DNA from: Rhizobium laguerreae
GTDB taxonomy: Bacteria > Pseudomonadota > Alphaproteobacteria > Rhizobiales > Rhizobiaceae
NCBI RefSeq assembly: GCF_002008165.1
Contig: NZ_MRDM01000010.1
Span: 759,631-823,630 of the forward strand
DNA: 64,000 nt
Reading direction: 5' to 3'
Translations under genes and position numbers: made by a program
Part shown: piece by piece, positions 32,463 through 42,000 of the stretch
Layout: the number at the start of each line of letters is the position of its first letter
Numbering within the stretch: position 1 is the stretch's first letter
The notes under the pieces: model-generated
The model's input: the letters and a program-made list of their open reading frames with translations, nothing else
Told to the model about the DNA's origin: nothing
The model's database searches: none

Positions 32463-32625
32463 AAACCTTTCGTTAAGAAAGGTTTGTCAAAGGTGAAGCT
32501 AACTTGGGGGCCGCACATGAGCGATGCGGCCTGGGGCCTTCGGGCCTCCGAAACATGACGTTGATCGACTGAGCTCTTGTTGAACAGCACCAAATTCAAA
32601 GGCGGCCTCCTGGCTGCCTTTTCTT
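32463..32625 (+). ncRNA. Candidate structured small RNA or leader with four stem-loops
   Basis: Four hairpins follow one another in the 215-base gap. Stem 1 is AAACCTTTC/GAAAGGTTT (32463-32485, loop GTTAA). Stem 2 is GGCCGCA/TGCGGCC (32509-32531). Stem 3 is GGCC-TTCG-GGCC (32535-32546), a stable UUCG tetraloop. Stem 4 is the terminator at 32598-32625. A 13-codon frame starting MSDAAWGL (32517-32558) runs through stems 2 and 3 and may be a coincidence. Not matched to a known rhizobial sRNA family from memory. Strand is set by the terminator. It could also be just the 3' end of the acsA2 mRNA. Confidence 0.4.
32598..32625 (+). terminator. Rho-independent terminator
   Basis: AAAGGCGGCC (32598-32607) pairs with GGCTGCCTTT (32612-32621) with one G-T wobble across TCCT, followed by TCTTT. 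It ends 3 bases before the cbrA stop codon on the other strand and would stop transcripts coming from acsA2 or from the RNA candidate. Confidence 0.8.
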
Positions 32626-32627
32626 TA

Positions 32628-35600
32628 TCAACCGGCCAGCACCCGCTGCGACGGGAAGGTGATCTCGACGAGCGTTCCCTCGTTCGGCGCCGAATTGATC
32701 GAGAAGGTCGCTCGGTTGGCATCCACCATCGCCTTGGTCAACGGCAGGCCGAGCCCGGTGCCGTCACCGCGGTGACGCGATTGGGTCGAGGAGACCTGCC
32801 GGAACGGCTTCATCGCCTGGTCGAGTTCGTTGCGCGTCATGCCGATGCCGGTATCGCGGACCCTCAACACAACGCTGCCATTGGCTTCATAGGAGGTGGA
32901 AACGACGATCTGCCCGCCTGACGGGGTGAAGCGGATGGCGTTCGACAGGATGTTGAGCGCGATCTGCTTGATCGAGCGCAGATCCGCCACGACCTCGGGT
33001 ACCGCATGCGACAGCGCCGTGCGGATGATGACGCGCTGGCCGTTCGCCTGCGGCTGTACCAGAGCCACAGCCTCGGAGACTGCCTCGTTGAGGCCGACGG
33101 CGGCAAAATCGAGATCCATCTCGCCCGCCTCGATCTTCGAAATGTCGAGCAGGTCGTTGACGATATCGAGGACGTGCCGGCCGGAGCGGCCGATGTCGTT
33201 GGCATATTCGATATAACGCGGATGGCCGATCGGCCCGAAGCGCTCGCCGGCCATCATGTCGGAAAAGCCGATGATGGCGTTGAGCGGCGTGCGGATCTCG
33301 TGACTGACGCGGGCGAGGAAATCGGTCTTGTGGGCGTTGGCGGTTTCGGCCGCACCCTTGGCGTTGCGCAGCTCGTCCTCGGTGCGCTTCCACTGGGTGA
33401 TATCGCGGATGACGGCGCAATAGCCGTTGGAGGAGGTGAGCTGGCCCATCGTCATGAACAGCGGTACGAAGCCGCCGGCGGCCTCGCGGCCGATCACTTC
33501 GCGCCCGTCGTTCAACACGCTTGCCACGCCATGGTCGGAGAGGCCGTTCAGATAGTCGATGACTGCCTTCTGGCTCTCATGGGCAAACAGCATGACGAAG
33601 GGTTTGCCGCGCGTTTCCTGTTCGTCGTAATTGAAAAGCGCGCTGGCCGACCGGTTCATCGAGCGGATGTCGCCCTCCGTGCCGATGACGACGACGCCGT
33701 CGGTCGCCGTTTCCAGGATCGAGCGCAATTCTTCCACTTCGACCTGGAGTTTAGCGACCTTCTCGACCATCCGCTCGGGGCGGCCTTCAGAGCGGCCCTC
33801 GGACCGGCCATCGGAGCGGCTTGCGTCGCTGCGGCCATCTTCCTTGCCTTCCACCGGCATCAGCGCCAGCATCAGGGCGTTGGCGTCTTCCCAGCGCACA
33901 GATTGCAGCCGCGCGGTCACCGGCGCCAGCGTATCATCAGCCTTGACGAGCATCATGGTGCCGGAGCCTGCGGCATTCTCCTCGAGTTCGCGGCGCTGCA
34001 GCAGGGCTTCGATGCCGCCCACTTCGCGCAATGCCTCGAGCGTGCCGTAGCCCGTCAGCCGCATGAATTCCGGATTGGCATGGATCAGCGCATCGCCGAT
34101 ATGGATGAGCACGGCAACAGGCAGTTGGTCGACCGTTCCCACCGAAAGCCCGTCCGTCATCTTGATGCGCGGCGGGATGAAGCTGGTGAGAACCTCGATC
34201 TGGCTGGTCGTCTCCTCAAGCCCTTCCGTTGCCTCGTCCTCGGCGATGACGTCAGGCTCTTCGGCGGCGCCATCGTCTTCGCGCTCCGCCTCGACGGCAT
34301 TCTCGAGGATCGCTTCCTGCGGCGCGATCTCCTCGATCGACGATATGTCTGCCTCGTCGGTAGTGGGTGTTTCGCCCTCGAACGCTTCGGGTCCGGAGGC
34401 CTCTTCGAAGCCGGTTGTTTCCGTGGCGCTGGGTTCCATCGGCGCCGCGGCGTTGGGTTCCATCGGCGCCGGGGCGACAGGCTCTTCCTTGCGGGTGCCG
34501 AAGGCTTCGAGGCGCTTGGCGATCTCGCGGAAATTGGCCTGTTCGGCAGCCGTCAGTCCAGCGCCGCTGTTGTGGAGCTGAACGATTTTGTCGGAGAAAC
34601 GGCGATTGGGCGTTTCCGAAATCCGAAGCGCCGGCGGCTCGTCCGAAACATCCGCTGCCGGCTCGGCGGCAGGTGCTTCGTCGGCGCCGACCGCCTGTTC
34701 TTCTACGGCATTCTCCGGCGCTGATGTCTGCACGATCGCCTTTTCGGCAGTGATCTCTTCCGATCCTGTCTCTTCGGTCTCCGGCTCGGCTGCCGTAAAC
34801 GCTTGGTCGTCGATCTCTTCCGCTGCGATGGTTTCGGCCGAGACCTCTTGGGGGGCGGCTTCCGCTTCATCTGCCACTTCGGCGACGGGCTCTGCAACCG
34901 GACCGAGGCTCGCTGCATCATGGCCGATACCATCAGGGCCGAGTGTCAGGCCGAGCGCCAGCGGATCTTCCTGTGCATCGGAAAGCCGGACCACGCCGAA
35001 GCCGCGGAAGCCATCGAAGTCGCGGTTGCGGGTATAGGTCGGCAGCGCCGCCAGATCGACCGGAACGACGAGGCTGGTGCCTTCGACCGGCCAGAGGATC
35101 GTCTTGCCCGACCACGTGTCGCGGCGGGCGAGCGCCTCGGAAAGCTTGCCGTCAGGATCGAGATTGAAGAGGGCGGCGACATCGCCGAAGGCAGAACCGA
35201 TAATGTCGGACGCATGCGGACCGACGGCCTCGGCAAATTCGTGGCTGACCTCCGTGAACCGGCCCTCGGCGTCGATCTTCCAGACGAAGCGCGTGGCGCG
35301 GCTGTTCGGCCTGAAGACGAAGGCGGGCTCAGCCTCAAGCTGAGGGGCAGGGGTGGTGTCGGGGACCACAGGCGTTGCTATGGCTGGCTCTTCGTGGACC
35401 GCTTCCGGCGCGGCTTCGATAGGCGTTTCGCTGGCTTCAACAGGCGGTTCCGCCGCCGTTGCCGTTTCCACCGTCTCCGCAATGGAGGTCAAATCGTCCT
35501 CGATGACCGCGGCGGGCTCGGTGGTCTCATCCGCGCCGCTATCGATCATGTTGCCGTCGCTCTCCGGCTCCGCATCCGCGGCAGGATGCGTCTCTTCAAC

Positions 35601-36497
35601 CGCCTCGTCTGCCGATGCCGCGGCTGTCTCGGCCGGCTGTTCGCTTTCGCCGGCGATCTCCTCGAGAGTCTCCTCGACCTCTTCGATCCCCGAGACCGCG
35701 TCAATGATTTCGGTAAAGCCTGCTGGGGTGACAGGTTCGTCCTGAAGCACTTCGGCCGGCGGCGCGCTTTCTTCCTGTGTGGGCGCATCGACGGGATCGA
35801 GCGTGGGCGCGTCGAGCGGGTCGAGATGACCGATCGCGGCCTCCACCGCAAAGAGCAGATTGAGCGCCGGATCGTCGCTGAGCTTGCCGACCGCGGCCGG
35901 AAGATTGCCTCTGGCGGTCGCGACAGGTCGCTTCACCAACCGGTCGGGATGCGCGCCGGCAAGGTTGATCAAGATCTTTGCCGTCTGCTCGGAGATCCCG
36001 AGCGAGGCAAAGCCCGGCGAAGCCGCGATGACCTCGCCATTGCCACCGATCACCGCCATATGCGTGTCGGGATCATCGAGTCCCTGCAGCATCTGGGCGG
36101 CCGATGCGCCGGCCGCGAGGGGCTTTGCCGAGACCGGCACCGAAAACAGGATGGCCTTTTCGCCCTGGGAAAGCCGGATCAGTTCGGCCGCCGCCTGCAC
36201 CTGCGCACGCTGGAAGCCCCTGGCGACGCGGATCATCAGGCTGCGGCTGTCGCCGATATCGGTGAGCTGGCGCGCCGCCGTTTCCAGCTGGCGGAAGGTA
36301 ATGTCGGTGCGGTCGACCCCCTGATCGAGCAGGTCATAGACTGCCGAATGGCCGAAAAGCTCGGCACCCGCACCGTTCGCCCAGAGCAGGCGCGCAAGAT
36401 CGGCCGAAAACAGCACCATGGCCTCGCCGCGTGAAAAGCGTTCCCGCACCCGTGCATGCACGGCGATATCGATGAACGGATATTGGACTGCGGGCAT
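32628..36497 (-). CDS. cbrA: PAS-domain sensor histidine kinase CbrA (PdhS/PleC/DivJ group)
   Basis: 1289-residue cytoplasmic kinase with no membrane segment. After a roughly 220-residue N-terminal region come an acidic Ala/Glu/Pro-rich linker (about 222-382), a PAS domain (about 405-505, FVWKIDAEGRFTEVSHEF), a second acidic linker (about 530-770), a PAS-like segment (IHANPEFMRLTGYGTLEAL, about 780-830) and a third PAS (about 930-1040). The HisKA box SHEIRTPLNAIIGFSDMM has its phospho-accepting histidine at 1066. The ATPase boxes include DTGIGM and GTGLGLPLTKAMV. In Sinorhizobium CbrA acts on DivK/CtrA cell-cycle signalling. The symbol rests on domain layout and on flanking acsA2 and phaP. 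Confidence 0.85.
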   Translation of the reverse strand: MPAVQYPFIDIAVHARVRERFSRGEAMVLFSADLARLLWANGAGAELFGHSAVYDLLDQGVDRTDITFRQLETAARQLTDIGDSRSLMIRVARGFQRAQVQAAAELIRLSQGEKAILFSVPVSAKPLAAGASAAQMLQGLDDPDTHMAVIGGNGEVIAASPGFASLGISEQTAKILINLAGAHPDRLVKRPVATARGNLPAAVGKLSDDPALNLLFAVEAAIGHLDPLDAPTLDPVDAPTQEESAPPAEVLQDEPVTPAGFTEIIDAVSGIEEVEETLEEIAGESEQPAETAAASADEAVEETHPAADAEPESDGNMIDSGADETTEPAAVIEDDLTSIAETVETATAAEPPVEASETPIEAAPEAVHEEPAIATPVVPDTTPAPQLEAEPAFVFRPNSRATRFVWKIDAEGRFTEVSHEFAEAVGPHASDIIGSAFGDVAALFNLDPDGKLSEALARRDTWSGKTILWPVEGTSLVVPVDLAALPTYTRNRDFDGFRGFGVVRLSDAQEDPLALGLTLGPDGIGHDAASLGPVAEPVAEVADEAEAAPQEVSAETIAAEEIDDQAFTAAEPETEETGSEEITAEKAIVQTSAPENAVEEQAVGADEAPAAEPAADVSDEPPALRISETPNRRFSDKIVQLHNSGAGLTAAEQANFREIAKRLEAFGTRKEEPVAPAPMEPNAAAPMEPSATETTGFEEASGPEAFEGETPTTDEADISSIEEIAPQEAILENAVEAEREDDGAAEEPDVIAEDEATEGLEETTSQIEVLTSFIPPRIKMTDGLSVGTVDQLPVAVLIHIGDALIHANPEFMRLTGYGTLEALREVGGIEALLQRRELEENAAGSGTMMLVKADDTLAPVTARLQSVRWEDANALMLALMPVEGKEDGRSDASRSDGRSEGRSEGRPERMVEKVAKLQVEVEELRSILETATDGVVVIGTEGDIRSMNRSASALFNYDEQETRGKPFVMLFAHESQKAVIDYLNGLSDHGVASVLNDGREVIGREAAGGFVPLFMTMGQLTSSNGYCAVIRDITQWKRTEDELRNAKGAAETANAHKTDFLARVSHEIRTPLNAIIGFSDMMAGERFGPIGHPRYIEYANDIGRSGRHVLDIVNDLLDISKIEAGEMDLDFAAVGLNEAVSEAVALVQPQANGQRVIIRTALSHAVPEVVADLRSIKQIALNILSNAIRFTPSGGQIVVSTSYEANGSVVLRVRDTGIGMTRNELDQAMKPFRQVSSTQSRHRGDGTGLGLPLTKAMVDANRATFSINSAPNEGTLVEITFPSQRVLAG

Positions 36498-36606
36498 GTT
36501 CGAACCTTGTCGCTGTCGGCCTTCTCAAATTAACGGCTTATTAATAACTGCGGGGCGCATGCCGGTCCAGAAGAGGAGGGGGTTTTCGGCCGGAAAGGTT
36601 AACGTC

Positions 36607-36640
36607 TTGTGCACTGCACAATAATTGTTGCAATGCACAA
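36607..36640. promoter_or_regulatory. Candidate PhaR operator pair upstream of phasin
   Basis: TGCACTGCACAA (36610-36621) and TGCAATGCACAA (36629-36640) both fit TGCRNYGCASMA, the consensus I recall for Bradyrhizobium PhaR. The first is part of a 15-bp palindrome TTGTGCACTGCACAA (36607-36621). The second overlaps the -35 of the likely phasin promoter. PhaR represses phasin genes until polyhydroxybutyrate granules form. Confidence 0.65.
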
Positions 36641-36656
36641 TGAAATGTCTTATATA
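36628..36656 (+). promoter_or_regulatory. Likely phasin promoter
   Basis: TTGCAA (36628-36633) and TATATA (36651-36656) are 17 bases apart, a good sigma-70 spacing, and 54 bases before the phasin ATG. The -35 overlaps the second PhaR-like box. Confidence 0.6.
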
Positions 36657-36710
36657 AGCATCATCCAACTAACGCAGGCAGCGGCTGCCTCAACCCAAAG
36701 GATGCGACCC

Positions 36711-37160
36711 ATGGCTACCATAAAGACCGACGACGTTTTTTCAATCGCTTCTTTCGACCCGTCCAAGTTCACGGAATCCTTCCGTGAATTCGCCGAAAAG
36801 GGCGCTCAGCAGTCGAAGGATGCCTATGCCAAGCTGAAGACCGCTGGCGAGGAAGCCGGCAAGACGCTCGAAGCCACCGTCCAGACGGCTCAGGCCGGCA
36901 GCGTCGAGATCGGCCTGAAGGCGATTGACATCCTGCGCATCAACTCCGAGAACTCGCTGTCGCACTTCGAAGCGCTGCTCGGCGTCAAGTCCCCGGCCGA
37001 ATTCTTCGAGCTGCAGACCTCGTTCATCCGCAAGCAGGCCGAACTCACCGTCGAGCAGGCGAAGTCGATCCAGGAAACCACCAAGCAGGTGGCCGAGAAG
37101 CTCGCAAAGCCCTCCAAGGACGCCGCCGAAAAGGCCATGGCTTCCTTCAAGGTTGCCTGA
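36711..37160 (+). CDS. phaP: Phasin
   Basis: 149-residue amphipathic helical protein that coats polyhydroxybutyrate granules. The sequence is almost all helix, rich in Ala, Lys, Glu and Gln: FTESFREFAEKGAQQSKDAY near the N-terminus, LKAIDILRINSENSLSHFEA and SPAEFFELQTSFIRKQAEL in the middle, the last being the phasin_2 signature. It ends EKAMASFKVA. The ATG at 36711 has AAAGG nine bases upstream; the frame is open further upstream through the operator, which is not coding. A strong terminator follows. The promoter carries two PhaR-like boxes. Confidence 0.92.
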   Translation: MATIKTDDVFSIASFDPSKFTESFREFAEKGAQQSKDAYAKLKTAGEEAGKTLEATVQTAQAGSVEIGLKAIDILRINSENSLSHFEALLGVKSPAEFFELQTSFIRKQAELTVEQAKSIQETTKQVAEKLAKPSKDAAEKAMASFKVA

Positions 37161-37182
37161 TCGGTCTTTACCGATCGGAGAT

Positions 37183-37212
37183 AAAAGGCTGGACCTCGCG
37201 TCCAGCCTTTTT
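37183..37212 (+). terminator. Rho-independent terminator of phasin gene
   Basis: AAAAGGCTGGAC (37183-37194) pairs with GTCCAGCCTTTT (37200-37211) across CTCGC and ends in a T-run. It lies 23 bases after the stop. Confidence 0.9.
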
Positions 37213-37290
37213 GTATATTGACGAGGAATGGGACTTGAATTCCTCGCCAAGTCCTCGTATGTGACCCCCGTCGCGCCAAGCGCGATATAT

Positions 37291-37367
37291 GCGGTTGTAG
37301 CTCAGTTGGTTAGAGCGCAGGTTTGTGGCACCTGAGGTCGGAGGTTCGAGACCCCCCAACCGTACCA
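37291..37367 (+). tRNA. tRNA-His (GTG anticodon)
   Basis: 77 bases with encoded CCA. The cloverleaf is clear: acceptor GCGGTTG/CAACCGT, D-stem GCTC/GAGC, anticodon stem CAGGT/ACCTG with loop TTGTGGC (anticodon GTG), and T-loop TTCGAGA. Position 1 is G pairing with U72, and the discriminator is A73. There is no G-1:C73 pair; this is the atypical alphaproteobacterial form read by a matching histidyl-tRNA synthetase. The accessory islet starts just downstream. Confidence 0.95.
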
Positions 37368-37687
37368 TCTCCCCTTTGTCCATATCGAAGACATAGGTAA
37401 CAGATCATTCCTAAGACATGGGTGGCAACCTCGTGGCGAACGGGTCGTCGATCGGTCGCAAAGTCCTCTGTTCGACGGCATGTTCGCCGGCCAGGCACTT
37501 GACCGTCAGTTGTCGGATCTCCTTGCACCTGCGTGACTATCGCCTCCACCGGGCAAGGTAGTTGGTTGGCGCAACGCATCGGCCGCCGAGACCGATCGGT
37601 CGGCGCCTCCAGGTGGTCATCTTTGTAGCAATTGAAGATTTTGTAGCGGCTCGTGGCCGAGATGCCGAATTTCATTCACGCAGCTCG
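37368..37687. other. Intergenic stretch between tRNA-His and the islet
   Basis: About 320 bases with no supportable gene on either strand. There is a frame antisense to the tRNA, but it is a known artefact type. No integrase remnant, repeat of the tRNA 3' end or terminator was recognised by eye. Confidence 0.4.
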
Positions 37688-38650
37688 TCAACCGCATGAC
37701 AGCGAATCTCGCTTGATTACGTCGCTGCCAGCTGTTCCTTTAAGGATCGCCAGGTGCCCTTTGCAAACCGCCTTGACCAGATCGAGAAGCACGGTCGTTC
37801 GCTCGTGAACCCAGCCTAACGCCTCCTCGCTGATCTCGTAATGTTTTGAATAGCGCGCCTTCACGTACGCCTCGTTCAGTGTGTTAAACCAGGCGCGCTC
37901 TTTGTGCTGATCACGCGGAAAGGCCTCGGCCAGACGACGGTCCTGCTCCTCAGCAAGCGAGCGCAGAAATTTGATGTTGTGCGATGGTGGACCGTAATTG
38001 GTCAGAGTGAGCAGAACGCACGAATAGGCTTGCTCGAGCGATTGATGCAGGCTGAATGCCGACCAATTTATCCAGGCGTCTCCGGTCCTTTCCGACTTGC
38101 TGAGTTGAAATCTAGCTGTCTCCAGGATGGTCGTGGCTTCGGCAAACCTCTGCTCAAAATGCTCCTTCGCCAACCGCAGTCGATCCTCCGACGAAAGAGG
38201 CTCGGCCTCGGCCAGCGGCTCATCGTCGAGTTCGTAGAGAACAATGCCTTCCTTGCGAATGTCTGAGAAGAAATACTGCCCCTCCTTGAGGTAGGTATTC
38301 ACTTCACGTCTGGAATGGACGATGAAGCTCACCGGTGTTTCGATCGACTTATCGTGCATTAGCCGGTCAGCCGCCTTGTACCAATATTCGGCGAACTCGC
38401 AGAGCTTGCGGTTGTTGACGATGATCAAGAGATCGAAATCGGAGCGATACCCCTTCATGGTAAAGGGTTCGTCGACCCATCCGCCCTTGGCGTAGGAGCC
38501 GAACAGGATGATCTTCAGGATCCTGCCACGCTTCTTGAAATCGGCCGTGCCCTCTTTCAACGCGTCCTCGAATTCCTCGTGCAGGATTTCGAGAACCCGT
38601 CCGAGTTCTCGCTGCTTGCGAAGCGGCATATGTTCAAGCGACGATTTCAT
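37688..38650 (-). CDS. Fused nucleotidyltransferase-HEPN domain protein
   Basis: 320-residue protein. The N-terminal half is a minimal nucleotidyltransferase: FGSYAKGG with G51-S52, then the metal-binding pair D71 and D73 in SDFDLLIIV. The C-terminal half is an all-helical HEPN domain with SAFSLHQSLEQAYSCVLLTL and RYSKHYEIS (R266, H270). Separate MNT and HEPN proteins form antitoxin-toxin pairs in which the transferase AMPylates the toxin; fused forms also exist. I place the start at the ATG at 38650; in-frame codons upstream to 38749 are possible. By eye it is less GC-rich than its surroundings. It lies between tRNA-His and a divergent relaxase gene. Confidence 0.75.
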   Translation of the reverse strand: MKSSLEHMPLRKQRELGRVLEILHEEFEDALKEGTADFKKRGRILKIILFGSYAKGGWVDEPFTMKGYRSDFDLLIIVNNRKLCEFAEYWYKAADRLMHDKSIETPVSFIVHSRREVNTYLKEGQYFFSDIRKEGIVLYELDDEPLAEAEPLSSEDRLRLAKEHFEQRFAEATTILETARFQLSKSERTGDAWINWSAFSLHQSLEQAYSCVLLTLTNYGPPSHNIKFLRSLAEEQDRRLAEAFPRDQHKERAWFNTLNEAYVKARYSKHYEISEEALGWVHERTTVLLDLVKAVCKGHLAILKGTAGSDVIKRDSLSCG

Positions 38651-39029
38651 GAGCAATCGATAGGCGAAAGATCCAATATCGTCTACTGGCAATTTTAGCA
38701 CAGCTCGACTCCCGTTTTGCCCCTGTGTCCCATCCGGTTGCCAACCCACGCCGGGAGATTGACGAAAAGATTCAAGCGCCTAGGGACAAGGATTATCCGA
38801 TCCCGGCGTGGTTGGAACGTCGTGCAACAGGGTGAACAAAGCGTGAAATAGGTTTCAGATTAAACTATCTTGAATAAAACAGTTAAATCGCTTATTTGTC
38901 GCAGTTGATGTGGACCCGCGCGAAAACGACCGGAGACAAGCGCGGAGCGAGTCAGTCGTTCGGCCCCGACCATTGTAAGAGAGCGACGTCTCTCGTTGGT
39001 GCAGCTGCTCCGGATATGCGAGGACAATC
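38651..39029. other. Intergenic region between MNT-HEPN and relaxase genes
   Basis: About 380 bases, AT-rich in the middle (38860-38900). An inverted repeat GAGAG-CGACGT-CTCTC lies at 38981-38996, about 35 bases before the relaxase start. An origin of transfer would be expected beside a relaxase gene, but I cannot match a known nic site. No gene is supported. Confidence 0.35.
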
Positions 39030-42000
39030 ATGGCGATCATGTTCGTCAGAGCGCAGGTGATCAGCCGGGGAGCGGGACGCAACGTCGTCGCGGCCGCCGC
39101 CTATCGTCATCGCACTAGGATGATGGACGAACAGGCAGGCACGTCGTTCAGCTATCGGCGCGGGGCCTCCGAGCTGGTGCACGAGGAACTGGCCCTGCCG
39201 GATCAGATGCCGGATTGGCTGCGGTCGGCGGTCGAGGGGCGTTCCGTTGCCGGTGCCAGTGAAGCGCTGTGGAATGCTGTTGAAGCTTTCGAGAAACAGG
39301 CAAACGCGCGGCTGGCGCGCGAACTGATCATCGCGCTGCCGGAAGAGCTGACGCGGGCCGAGAACATCGCCCTGGCGCGCGAGTTCGTCCGTGATAATTT
39401 CATGTCCGAGGCAATGGTCGCCGATTGGGTCTACCACGACAAGGATAGCAACCCGCATATCCATCTGATGACGACCGTGAGACCGTTGACGGAGGAGGGC
39501 TTCGGGCCGAAAAACGCCCCTGTCTTGGGAGAGAATGGCGAGCCACTGCGTTTCTTCCCGCCCGGGCGGCCCGGGGGTCGGATTGTCTATAAGTCATGGG
39601 GCGGCGACAAGGAAACCTTGCAGGCCTGGAAGGTCGCCTGGGCGGAAACGGCCAACCGGCACCTGGCGCTTGCCGGCCAAGAGATCCGGCTCGACGGCCG
39701 CTCCTATGCCGAGCAGGGTCTTGATGGCATCGCGCAAAAACATCTCGGTCCGGAGAAGGCAGCCCTCTCCCGCCGGGGTGCCGAGATGTACTTCGCGCCG
39801 GCCGACCTTGCCCGGCGGCAGGAAATGGCCGACCGGCTGCTCGCCGATCCTACGCTGTTGCTGAAGCAGCTCGGCAATGAACGTTCGACCTTCGACGAGC
39901 GCGATATTGCCAAGGCGCTGCATCGATACGTCGACGATCCCGCAGACTTCGCCAATATCCGGGCGCGGCTGATGGTGTCGGACGATCTCATCATGCTGAA
40001 GCCGCAGCAGGTCGATGCCGAAACGGGCAAGGCGAGCGAACCTGCCGTCTTCACCACGCGCGAGATCCTTCGCATCGAATATGACATGTCGCGGTCCGCG
40101 CGGGTTTTATCGGAACGTCGCGGATTTGCGGTTTCCCATCGCGTGGTTGCGGCCGCGATCGAAAGTGTCGAAACAGCTGATCCGGAAAAGTCCTTCCGCC
40201 TCGATCCGGAGCAGGTGGACGCCGTCCATCATGTTACCGGCGACAGCGGCATTGCGGCCGTGGTCGGCCTTGCCGGCGCCGGCAAGTCGACACTGCTCGC
40301 CGCCGCTCGCGTCGCCTGGGAACACGATGGCCGCCGGGTGATCGGCGCGGCCCTTGCGGGGAAGGCCGCCGAAGGACTGGAAGACAGTTCCGGCATCAGG
40401 TCGCGGACGCTCGCCTCCTGGGAATTCATCTGGGCCAATGGACACGAGACGCTCCATCGTGGTGATGTGGTGGTTGTCGACGAGGCCGGCATGGTGTCGT
40501 CGCAGCAGATGGCCCGCGTGCTGAAGCTCGTGGAACAAGCAGGGGCGAAAGTCGTGCTGGTCGGCGATGCGATGCAGCTCCAGCCGATCCAGGCGGGTGC
40601 GGCCTTCCGGGCGATCACCGAGCGCATCGGTTTTGCCGAACTCGCCGGCGTGCGCCGCCAGCGCGAAGAGTGGGCGCGCGAGGCATCTCGGCTTTTTGCG
40701 CGCGGCGAGATCGAGAAAGGTCTCGACGCCTATGCGCAACAGGGTCATCTCATCGAGGCGGCGACGCGCGACGAAATCATCGATCGGATCGTCGCCGATT
40801 GGAGCGAAGCGCGCAAACTGGCAATCGAGACGTCGGTCCTCGAAGGCAATGACGGTCGTCTTCGCGGCGACGAGCTTCTCGTACTCGCTCACACCAATGA
40901 CGACGTGAAGCGTCTGAACGAAGCACTGCGATCGGTCATGACGGGAGAGGGCGCGCTAGGTGAGAGCCGCTCATTCCAGACCGCACGTGGTGCGCGGGAA
41001 TTCGCCGTCGGCGACCGCATCATCTTTCTGGAGAATGCCCGCTTCCTCGAGCCCCGTGCTCCCCGTCTCGGTCCGCAATATGTCAAGAACGGCATGCTCG
41101 GGACGGTGGTGTCCACCGGCGACAAACGCGGTGATGCCTTGCTTACGGTGCGTCTCGACAATGGCCGCGATGTCGTCATCAGCGAGAACAGTTACCGCAA
41201 TGTCGATCATGGCTACGCCGCGACCATTCACAAATCACAAGGTGCCACCGTCGAGCGAACCTTCGTGCTCGCAACCGGCATGATGGACCAGCATCTGACC
41301 TATGTGTCGATGACCCGGCATCGCGACCGCGCTGACCTCTATGCCGCGAAGGAAGATTTTGAAGCGAGGCCGGAATGGGGGAGGAAGCCGCGTGTCGATC
41401 ATGCTGCCGGCGTGACCGGCGAGCTCGTCGAAACAGGACAAGCCAAATTCCGGCCGAATGATGAGGATGCCGACGACAGCCCCTATGCCGACGTGAAGAC
41501 GGACGACGGAGCCGTCCATCGTCTCTGGGGTGTCAGCTTGCCGAAGGCGTTGGAGGAAGGTGGCATCTCAGAAGGCGACACCGTCACCCTGCGCAGGGAC
41601 GGCGTGGAGCGGGTCAAGGTTCAGGTTCCGATCGTCGATGAGCAAACCGGGCAGAAGCGGTTCGAGGAAAGAGAAGTCGACCGCAATGTCTGGACTGCCA
41701 AGCGCATCGAAACCGCCGAAGCTCGCCTGGAGCGCATCGAGCGGGAAAGCCATCGGCCGGATGTGTTCAAGCAGCTCGTCGAGCGCCTGTCGCGCTCCGG
41801 CGCCAAGACGACGACGCTCGATTTTGAGAACGAGGCCGGTTATCGCGCCCATGCCGACGACTTCGCCCGGCGTCGTGGGATCGACACTCTTTCTCAAGCT
41901 GCCGCCGGCATGGAAGAGGAGGTCTCGCGGCGGTGGGCGTGGATTGCGGAAAAGAGGGAGCAGGTGGCTGAGCTCTGGGAGCGGGCCAGCATGGCGCTCG

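Noticed and set aside
33770..33850. Short GC-rich tandem repeat inside cbrA
   Set aside because: Encodes the RSEGRSEGR linker; in frame and protein-level, with no sign of a mobile or regulatory element.
34803..36434. 543-residue plus-strand frame opposite cbrA
   Set aside because: Antisense to the acidic linker and N-terminus of the kinase; no ribosome site or domain.
37168..37675. Minus-strand frames containing LGGLEPPTSGATNLRSNQ
   Set aside because: This peptide is the translated antisense of a tRNA gene, a well-known annotation artefact.
38981..38996. GAGAG-CGACGT-CTCTC inverted repeat as an oriT
   Set aside because: Position beside the relaxase is suggestive, but no nic-site consensus could be matched, so it is not called an origin of transfer.
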